The notes beneath the pieces are model-generated. The model saw only the letters and a program-made list of their open reading frames with translations, did not search any database and was not told the origin of the DNA. The position numbers and the translations under genes were made by a program. 11,223 nt of DNA from Lachnospiraceae bacterium (GTDB taxonomy: Bacteria > Bacillota_A > Clostridia > Lachnospirales > Lachnospiraceae), in the NCBI GenBank assembly GCA_017613595.1, contig JAGADM010000041.1:1-11223 (forward strand), in the 5' to 3' direction. This document shows positions 6,618 through 11,223 of this stretch, one piece after another. Numbering within the stretch: the stretch's first letter is position 1; every line of letters begins with the position of its first letter.

Positions 6618-7298
6618 ATGAAACTTTATGACCGTAACGGAAATTTTGTTGGTACCGTTCGTAAAGAGGAACTTGTTAACACGGAAGAAGCCATCATGCC
6701 TGTATCGATTAAGGTTACTCCTGCGAGGGAGATTGTTCTTCCTGACGGTTTCCTGATAATGGGGATTGGAAGTCTGGTTGCAGGAATCGCTTTTCTTCTG
6801 ACGTTTCTTTCGGACCGGATCGGTTTTTCGAAGGATTTGGTTGAAAATCTTGCGTATTTCGGAATATACGGAACGCGTGCTGCCGGATTTGTTCCATTAG
6901 CTGCGTTCATTCAGCTTGCCGCAGGGATTATTCTCATACAGAGATACGGAGGTTTTTTAGTATATGTCTTTATCCATTTGGTTTTTATTGCATCAAGTGT
7001 GACAAATCTGGTCACCGGTGATTTGCATTTTCCAAGCCCGTCATTAGGGTTCGATGCGTCGCTTGATATGGTTGCCATGGCGGTTCTTGCAATCCTGTTA
7101 TACAGACACCGGTCTATTAAGATTTTCATAGTGCCTTTGGTTTTAAAGACACTGTTTTACATGATATTCGGTGCCGGATATGAACTTAAACTGGATTCTT
7201 CACGAATACTGATGTCCGTTTATTACCTGGTCGAGATGACCGTATGGTTATATATATTCCTTCGCATACGAAAGAGAGAAAAAAATGAGAGTATATAA
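6618..7298 (+). CDS. Uncharacterised six-helix membrane protein, subfamily A copy 1, 226 aa
   Basis: I do not recognise the family. Residues 1-14 (MKLYDRNGNFVGTV) form the short soluble start shared by the array; residues 23-35 contain EEAIMPVSIKVTP, the signature of subfamily A. Six hydrophobic helices lie at about 44-65, 90-108, 113-133, 147-163, 167-187 and 197-217. Helix 2 has P93-x4-I98-Q99-x2-A, and helix 6 has E206-x3-W210, both shared with all five neighbours. The positively charged end (RIRKREK) suggests a cytoplasmic C-terminus. AGGAGGG (6604-6610) lies 7 nt before the ATG, and this is the first gene after the array promoter. Its end overlaps the next gene by 14 nt. No transporter, enzyme or channel signature is visible. 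An integral membrane location is well supported; function is unknown. Confidence 0.85.
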   Translation: MKLYDRNGNFVGTVRKEELVNTEEAIMPVSIKVTPAREIVLPDGFLIMGIGSLVAGIAFLLTFLSDRIGFSKDLVENLAYFGIYGTRAAGFVPLAAFIQLAAGIILIQRYGGFLVYVFIHLVFIASSVTNLVTGDLHFPSPSLGFDASLDMVAMAVLAILLYRHRSIKIFIVPLVLKTLFYMIFGAGYELKLDSSRILMSVYYLVEMTVWLYIFLRIRKREKNESI

Positions 7299-8058
7299 TC
7301 GTAAAAAAGTGTTTATCGGCTGGGTGAGTGAGGAAAACGGAAGTCTGGTTCTCGGCAAAAATGCGGAGGATGACGAAAACGTTTCCGGCAGTTCAAAAAC
7401 GGATTCTTTGTATTCCGTAATGTTCAGCCTGTTATTCTGGATGTTAGCAGGAGATATCTTAACCATTCTTGGGTACGCGATTATCCTCTCTACGTTGGAG
7501 CATGATCTGACACTTCCGGCCTTTTGGATAATCGCATCGGATAACCTTCTTTATATGGCGCCGATTGGTTTTGCCATTCAGTTCTTTGCATTATTATGTG
7601 TTTCAGTAAGATATCGCAGATTCCTTTTTGCTTTCGCTTTATATCTGACTCAGGCGGTTTTGGCAATCCTTGTCGAGTATGGGGTTCTGGTATTTGATCA
7701 GACGGTTTTTGTCATTACCTTGGCGCTTACACTTTCCGTGGTGTTATATCTTATCGCATTGTACGGAATCGGCCTTCGAGATAATTTGCCGTCGATAATT
7801 CGGAAAATGGAAATGCTTCCGCTTGCGATTCTGGTGGCGTTCTTGGCAACCACATCCGGAGTGGTATTATATACCGTAATTTCAATCGATACGTATATAA
7901 ATTTGAGCAACCCGGTCGATATTCTAGCCAGTTTCGGTACGTTTAATGATGATGGCCCCGGAGAAGCATTGTTTTTCTTCCTGATGACCAAGGCAGAATT
8001 GTATATTTTCGGCATCTCAATTCTTGGACGGATTTTGAAAAAGAAGACAGCAAAATGA
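7285..8058 (+). CDS. Uncharacterised six-helix membrane protein, subfamily B copy 1, 257 aa
   Basis: The protein starts with MRVYNRKKVFIGWV, the short element common to the array, followed by a charged linker (about 15-42) instead of the IMPV signature of subfamily A. Hydrophobic helices lie at about 45-68, 86-108, 113-137, 138-160, 177-202 and 228-250. The subfamily B signature SDNL precedes helix 2, which carries P93-x4-I98-Q99; helix 6 carries E238-x3-F242. The start overlaps the end of copy A1 by 14 nt beside a run of seven A (7279-7285), whereas most other junctions in the array are ATGA overlaps. A 40-nt gap with a strong ribosome binding site separates it from copy A2. It ends in a Lys-rich tail, probably cytoplasmic. 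Function is unknown; a paired partner of A1 is the natural inference. Confidence 0.85.
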   Translation: MRVYNRKKVFIGWVSEENGSLVLGKNAEDDENVSGSSKTDSLYSVMFSLLFWMLAGDILTILGYAIILSTLEHDLTLPAFWIIASDNLLYMAPIGFAIQFFALLCVSVRYRRFLFAFALYLTQAVLAILVEYGVLVFDQTVFVITLALTLSVVLYLIALYGIGLRDNLPSIIRKMEMLPLAILVAFLATTSGVVLYTVISIDTYINLSNPVDILASFGTFNDDGPGEALFFFLMTKAELYIFGISILGRILKKKTAK

Positions 8059-8082
8059 TACGATATACAAAATCACATTTTC

Positions 8083-8090
8083 AAAGGAGG
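8083..8090 (+). promoter_or_regulatory. Strong ribosome binding site that decides the start of copy A2
   Basis: AAAGGAGG lies 8 nt before the ATG at 8099. An in-frame GTG at 8090 overlaps this site and cannot be the start. Starting at 8099 also gives the MRLYDENG beginning shared with the other A copies. Confidence 0.8.
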
Positions 8091-8098
8091 TGACAGGC

Positions 8099-8770
8099 AT
8101 GCGATTATATGATGAAAACGGCATATGCATCGGTTCCGTTCGGGAGAAGAATCTAAGGAATTCCGAAGAATCCATCATGCCTGTCAGTATTACGGTTACG
8201 CCCGCGAAGCATTTTATTCTGCCGAACGGCTTCCTGCTGATGGCTGTAGGCGCCGAGGTGGCGGTAATGTCGATGTTACTGTCGATTTTTGCGGAAATCT
8301 TTGATTTCCCGAAGGGAATCGTTTCATTCTTATCCGCATTCGGTTTGTGCGGAACGGAAGCGTATCTGTTAGTGCCTCTTGCGTATTTAATTCAACTGGC
8401 GGCGTTATTCCTTCTGACAAGAATCCATTATTTGTCCTTTGCGTGTATGTATGCGGAAATCTTATATACCGGTCTGATTTATGTGATTCTCAGGCCGGAA
8501 TACTGGGACGAACGAAACTATTTCTATATACTGGACATATTCATTATCCTGCTTGTTTTCGGGCTTTACTATATCGGATTTTCCAATATGGCATTTTTAC
8601 GAATTCCGTATTTTGGGATTCTTTTGTCAATCCGTCTGCTTGTTGCGGCTGTATTGTTCGCATTTGCACCGGATTCAGTCTCCGGATGGGTAATCGGAAT
8701 TCTGTATTATCTTTTTGAAACGGTTTATTGGTGGCGGGTTAACGCTTCCCTGCAAAAGGAAATCTCATGA
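8099..8770 (+). CDS. Uncharacterised six-helix membrane protein, subfamily A copy 2, 223 aa
   Basis: This is the closest relative of copy A1 in the window: the same MRLYDENG start, the same ESIMPVSITVTPA signature (about 25-36) and LPNGFLLM leading into helix 1. Helices lie at about 44-66, 89-108, 111-131, 142-162, 169-190 and 196-214. Helix 2 has P93-x4-I98-Q99-x2-A, matching A1 residue for residue, and helix 6 has E207-x3-W211. The cytoplasmic part is reduced to the N-terminal 40 or so residues and a short tail. Its stop overlaps the B2 start (ATGA), so A2 and B2 are probably translationally coupled. The DNA of A1 and A2 has diverged widely at synonymous sites, so the duplication is not recent. 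Function unknown. Confidence 0.85.
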   Translation: MRLYDENGICIGSVREKNLRNSEESIMPVSITVTPAKHFILPNGFLLMAVGAEVAVMSMLLSIFAEIFDFPKGIVSFLSAFGLCGTEAYLLVPLAYLIQLAALFLLTRIHYLSFACMYAEILYTGLIYVILRPEYWDERNYFYILDIFIILLVFGLYYIGFSNMAFLRIPYFGILLSIRLLVAAVLFAFAPDSVSGWVIGILYYLFETVYWWRVNASLQKEIS

Positions 8771-9564
8771 AAGTATACAATGGAAAAAAAGAATTCGTCG
8801 GATATGTAAGCCGGCAGGACGGAATTTTGAGGCTGCAGAAGGATGATGATTCCTCCGGCCTTTCCGCATGGACCGGTGCCCGTAAGGATTATTTCGGCGT
8901 TATGTTTCGGGATTTGTTCCTCTGGTTCGCATTTGCCGAGCTTCTTACGGTTGTCGGATACTTTGTAAATGAGGAGTGGGGCTCTTACAAATCAGAGTAT
9001 ACCTGGCTGAAACTCGTTTCCTCCGATAACCTGTTTCTGGCTTCGCCGTTTGCCTACTTTATACAGATGCTCGCCGCTTTTGTGACGTGCCTTGCCGTTC
9101 GGAAAATTCGATGGCTCTTTGGTCTTTTTTGCCTTCGGACCGTTTTTGTTATCGGCATGGCTGTCGGTATTCTTCCGTATAATTTTATTATACTGACCGT
9201 TGAGCTTCTGGTAATCGTCCTGATTCCGTTTGTGATACGGCATTGCTTTATGGAATACCTGCAGCACGATATGTCGAAAATATCAGACAAGCTTCCGGGA
9301 GCATACCAGTATAATGTATTGATTCCCGGTATTGCGTTTTTAATTTCCATGGCGCTTATGCTTTACGGGTTGATTCCGTTTGCAACCATGTGGAACGCGG
9401 AACCGGCGGACTTCTTTTATTACATCGGTAATCTGAAGAATAACAGTGGGAACATTACTCTTGGAACTTCACTTTGCATGCTTCGTGTGGTCGAAGTCTA
9501 CATGTATCTTGCTGCGGCAGTTGTTGTGATTCGGATTATGAAAGAAAGGGAAACGGCAGAATGA
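8767..9564 (+). CDS. Uncharacterised six-helix membrane protein, subfamily B copy 2, 265 aa
   Basis: The start MKVYNGKKEFVGYV closely matches copy B1. A charged linker (about 15-43) follows, then helices at about 45-67, 88-110, 115-136, 138-160, 184-207 and 234-256. SSDNL precedes helix 2 as in B1; helix 2 has P94-x4-I99-Q100 and helix 6 has E243-x3-Y247. The loop between helices 5 and 6 (about 208-232) is longer than in the A proteins, as it is in B1, and is probably on the outside. Both ends overlap neighbours as ATGA: its ATG with the A2 stop, and its TGA with the A3 start. It is the longest of the six. No enzymatic motif is visible and function is unknown. Confidence 0.85.
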   Translation: MKVYNGKKEFVGYVSRQDGILRLQKDDDSSGLSAWTGARKDYFGVMFRDLFLWFAFAELLTVVGYFVNEEWGSYKSEYTWLKLVSSDNLFLASPFAYFIQMLAAFVTCLAVRKIRWLFGLFCLRTVFVIGMAVGILPYNFIILTVELLVIVLIPFVIRHCFMEYLQHDMSKISDKLPGAYQYNVLIPGIAFLISMALMLYGLIPFATMWNAEPADFFYYIGNLKNNSGNITLGTSLCMLRVVEVYMYLAAAVVVIRIMKERETAE

Positions 9565-10283
9565 GACTTTATGATGAAAACGGCCAATATGTCGGCGGCG
9601 TTTTGGACGCGGAATACGAGAGAACCAAGGATTCTATCATGCCTGTCGCGATTGAGGTGCAGGTGCCGAAGTACAATGCCCCGGTAAGCGGATATACGGT
9701 TATGGTTATCAGCAGTTTTATCTCTATCGTATGTCTGTTCCTTTCGCTTGTGTTGAGCGCGGATGTTGCAGAGACTGAGGAAAGCCTGGATGGGTTTCGG
9801 GAAGTACTATATTATCTGGGGGTCTTCTTCAACCGTAAAACATGTGTTATTCCCATCGTGGTATTCATTCAGCTGGCGGCATCGATTCTTTTAATTCGTG
9901 AGGGCCGGATGTTCCTCGTTGCATTTTGCGTACGTGTCTTAAGTGTAATTCTCTTTTTGTCACCGCTTACAGCTTATGGATGGAAGTTTATGCCGTTTCC
10001 GGCCATTTCCGAATTTGTTGCATTATTGATAACCGCAATGGCATTTGCCTTGAAAGCGAAAACTAAGACCGGGAATACCAAATACATTTTATATGCGTTG
10101 TTATTATCCATGCTCAGATGTTTGACCGTTTGTTTCGTGGTATATGAGGTATATGTATTCCTGGAAGAGGAAGGCCCGGCAATTGTAATGGCTTATGCTA
10201 TCCTGTTTGCATATTCCTGTTTTGAAATGGTTATCTTTCATTCAATTAACAAAGAAATTTTCGAAAGAGGGCAGACTCGATGA
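9561..10283 (+). CDS. Uncharacterised six-helix membrane protein, subfamily A copy 3, 240 aa
   Basis: The ATG at 9561 is chosen because it gives MRLYDENGQYVGGV, as in the other A copies, and forms an ATGA overlap with B2. A longer frame from 9474 lies inside B2 and is rejected. The A signature is present as DSIMPVAIEVQVP (about 24-36), more diverged than in A1 and A2. Helices lie at about 45-68, 94-114, 117-137, 148-165, 174-200 and 207-227. The loop after helix 1 (about 67-90) is longer than in A1/A2 and rich in Glu and Asp. Helix 2 has P98-x4-I103-Q104-x2-A, and helix 6 has E222-x3-F226. The stop overlaps the B3 start (ATGA). Function unknown. Confidence 0.85.
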   Translation: MRLYDENGQYVGGVLDAEYERTKDSIMPVAIEVQVPKYNAPVSGYTVMVISSFISIVCLFLSLVLSADVAETEESLDGFREVLYYLGVFFNRKTCVIPIVVFIQLAASILLIREGRMFLVAFCVRVLSVILFLSPLTAYGWKFMPFPAISEFVALLITAMAFALKAKTKTGNTKYILYALLLSMLRCLTVCFVVYEVYVFLEEEGPAIVMAYAILFAYSCFEMVIFHSINKEIFERGQTR

Positions 10284-11008
10284 GAGTATTTGATGAAAAC
10301 AAAAATCTGGTCGGGTATCTTCAGAAAGATAACGGAAAGCTCGTCCTGATCGGAGCTGCTGAGGCAGAAGAGAACAGAGGAATTACTGATCGGGCTTACG
10401 CATATCATACCAGGTGGTATCTGGCACGGGAATTTGCCGACTGGTCCTTCGCCGGCGCCGTGATTACGCTTATTGGGATTTTCCTTTACATAATAATGAA
10501 CGGGCGCACAGCGGATTTGGATGTTATGTTTCTCATTCTTCCGAATTCCCTCCTGTTAATGGCGCCGCTTACATTTGCCCTGAGGCTTGTCGCGATATTC
10601 TTCGGGACGCTTCTGGATGCAAGATTTGTTTTGTCTTTCGGAATTCTTCTCGCGCAGATTCTGGCTGCCGGGTTAGCATATTTCACAGATCATGAGATTG
10701 TCGGGACTTTTCTTGTTGCTGTAATGGATGTTGCGTTTTTATACTTTGTAAGAAGTATATTAAAAAGTTATCTAAATATATTACCGAAAAATGTGAAAGC
10801 TGATAATACTTTTGAAACGAAGTTCAACCCGGTATTTATCCTGTTCCTTGTGCTCATGCTTCTTGTGTCTCTATCCATACTGATTAACGGCGGATGGGGA
10901 GACAATGAGTATACGGTTTTGATACTTGTCTTCCTTACATTCTATCGTGGAATAGAAGCGGCACAGTTTATGCGGGTCGGAAACCTTATCCGTAAAGCAA
11001 ATTTGTGA
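10280..11008 (+). CDS. Uncharacterised six-helix membrane protein, subfamily B copy 3, 242 aa
   Basis: This is the last gene of the array. It begins MRVFDENKNLVGYL, which mixes features of the A start (DEN) and the B start. Helices lie at about 53-73, 82-109, 115-136, 139-159, 183-203 and 211-229. It is the most diverged copy: SDNL is replaced by PNSL, the helix-2 glutamine by arginine (P96-x4-L101-R102-x2-A), and the last helix keeps E226-x3-F230. Only 8 bp separate its stop from the -35 box of the rplU promoter, and no terminator is visible between them. Membrane location is clear; function is unknown. Confidence 0.85.
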   Translation: MRVFDENKNLVGYLQKDNGKLVLIGAAEAEENRGITDRAYAYHTRWYLAREFADWSFAGAVITLIGIFLYIIMNGRTADLDVMFLILPNSLLLMAPLTFALRLVAIFFGTLLDARFVLSFGILLAQILAAGLAYFTDHEIVGTFLVAVMDVAFLYFVRSILKSYLNILPKNVKADNTFETKFNPVFILFLVLMLLVSLSILINGGWGDNEYTVLILVFLTFYRGIEAAQFMRVGNLIRKANL

Positions 11009-11016
11009 GATTTTTC

Positions 11017-11045
11017 TTGACATTCCCGAAGGTTTATGCTATTTT
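11017..11045 (+). promoter_or_regulatory. Promoter of rplU
   Basis: A perfect TTGACA (11017-11022) is followed after 17 bp by TATTTT (11040-11045), preceded directly by TGC, an extended -10 (TGn). Transcription would begin near 11052. It allows rplU to be expressed independently of the membrane array and rng. Confidence 0.75.
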
Positions 11046-11051
11046 GTTACA

Positions 11052-11128
11052 GTATGCCGCACAATGGGGTTTGAAGAGCACGTAAGTGCCACCGTAGTTG
11101 GCGAGTAATGATAATAGGAGGTGCCATT
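11052..11128 (+). promoter_or_regulatory. Structured 5' leader of rplU, candidate L21 leader
   Basis: The roughly 77-nt leader contains a hairpin GCAC-GTAA-GTGC (11078-11089) with a GNRA-type loop and a possible second stem, GCCA (11088-11091) with TGGC (11099-11102). AGGAGGTG (11116-11123) is the ribosome binding site. GTGCCA occurs twice (11086-11091 and 11121-11126, the second overlapping the ribosome binding site), so alternative pairings are possible. An L21 leader is a known Firmicutes RNA motif that mediates regulation of rplU. Position and size fit, but I could not check it against the covariance model. Confidence 0.5.
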
Positions 11129-11223
11129 ATGTACGCGATTATTGCAACCGGCGGTAAGCAGTACAAGGTAGCTGAAGGCGATATCATTAAAGTTGAAAAG
11201 CTCGGTGCAGCCGAGGGTGAGAA
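11129..11223 (+). CDS. rplU: 50S ribosomal protein L21, N-terminal part
   Basis: The first 31 residues, [21 protein letters not shown] followed by [10 protein letters not shown], are the characteristic L21 start; the gene continues beyond the window. L21 binds 23S rRNA in the large ribosomal subunit. AGGAGG (11116-11121) lies 7 nt before the ATG. In Firmicutes rplU is usually followed by the gene for the L27 protease (ysxB/prp), rpmA and obg, which would be expected just outside the window. Confidence 0.95.
   Translation, partial: MYAIIATGGKQYKVAEGDIIKVEKLGAAEGE

Noticed and set aside
9474..9560. Earlier start for copy A3
   Set aside because: It lies inside B2, has no ribosome binding site, and adds residues not found in other A copies; 9561 forms an ATGA overlap.

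Overview
The window looks like chromosomal DNA from a Gram-positive Clostridia-type bacterium, most plausibly Lachnospiraceae-like. The reasons are the strong GGAGG-type ribosome binding sites, promoters with sigma-A-like TTGACA/TTGAAA and TATAAT boxes 17 bp apart, and the gene order B12-binding radical SAM protein, radical-SAM-linked protein, ribonuclease E/G, ribosomal protein L21, which I know from Firmicutes. The taxonomic placement is an inference from content, not a database result.

Left part, minus strand (1-2472): two zinc-ribbon proteins, each with its own near-consensus promoter. The first (1737 down to the window edge, still open) has an N-terminal four-cysteine ribbon, a roughly 200-residue Ala/Glu/Lys/Arg-rich helical rod and a very acidic, probably disordered tail. 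The second (2472-1840) has the same kind of ribbon followed by two membrane segments and a charged C-terminal region. Between the second gene and the divergent plus-strand operon lies a perfect 13-bp inverted repeat.

Middle part, plus strand (2618-6491): three overlapping genes: a B12-binding-type radical SAM protein (TIGR03960-like), its radical-SAM-linked partner (TIGR03936/DUF2344-like) and a short RNase E/G-type endoribonuclease. The overlaps (ATGA, then 19 nt) suggest coordinated translation. The substrate of the radical SAM pair is not known to me; its association with an RNase and ribosomal protein genes points to RNA or the translation machinery.

Right part, plus strand (6618-11008): the most unusual region. 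Six consecutive genes encode small, apparently six-helix membrane proteins that I do not recognise. They fall into two related subfamilies arranged strictly A-B-A-B-A-B, nearly all joined by start/stop overlaps. All six begin with the same short soluble element (consensus M-[KR]-[LV]-[YF]-[DN], then h-G-x-h about residues 11-14), share P-x4-[IL]-[QR]-x2-A in the second helix, and share E-x3-aromatic in the last helix. A and B therefore appear to descend from one ancestral gene. The array has its own promoter and separates rng from rplU.

Right edge: a TTGACA/extended -10 promoter, a structured leader (candidate L21 leader) and the first 31 codons of rplU (11129 onward). The leader upstream of the membrane array shares several ordered short elements with the rplU leader, which may mean that the array sits behind a degenerate copy of the rplU control region.

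No tRNA, rRNA, insertion sequence, CRISPR array or phage gene was seen, and no gene-free stretch exceeds about 150 bp.
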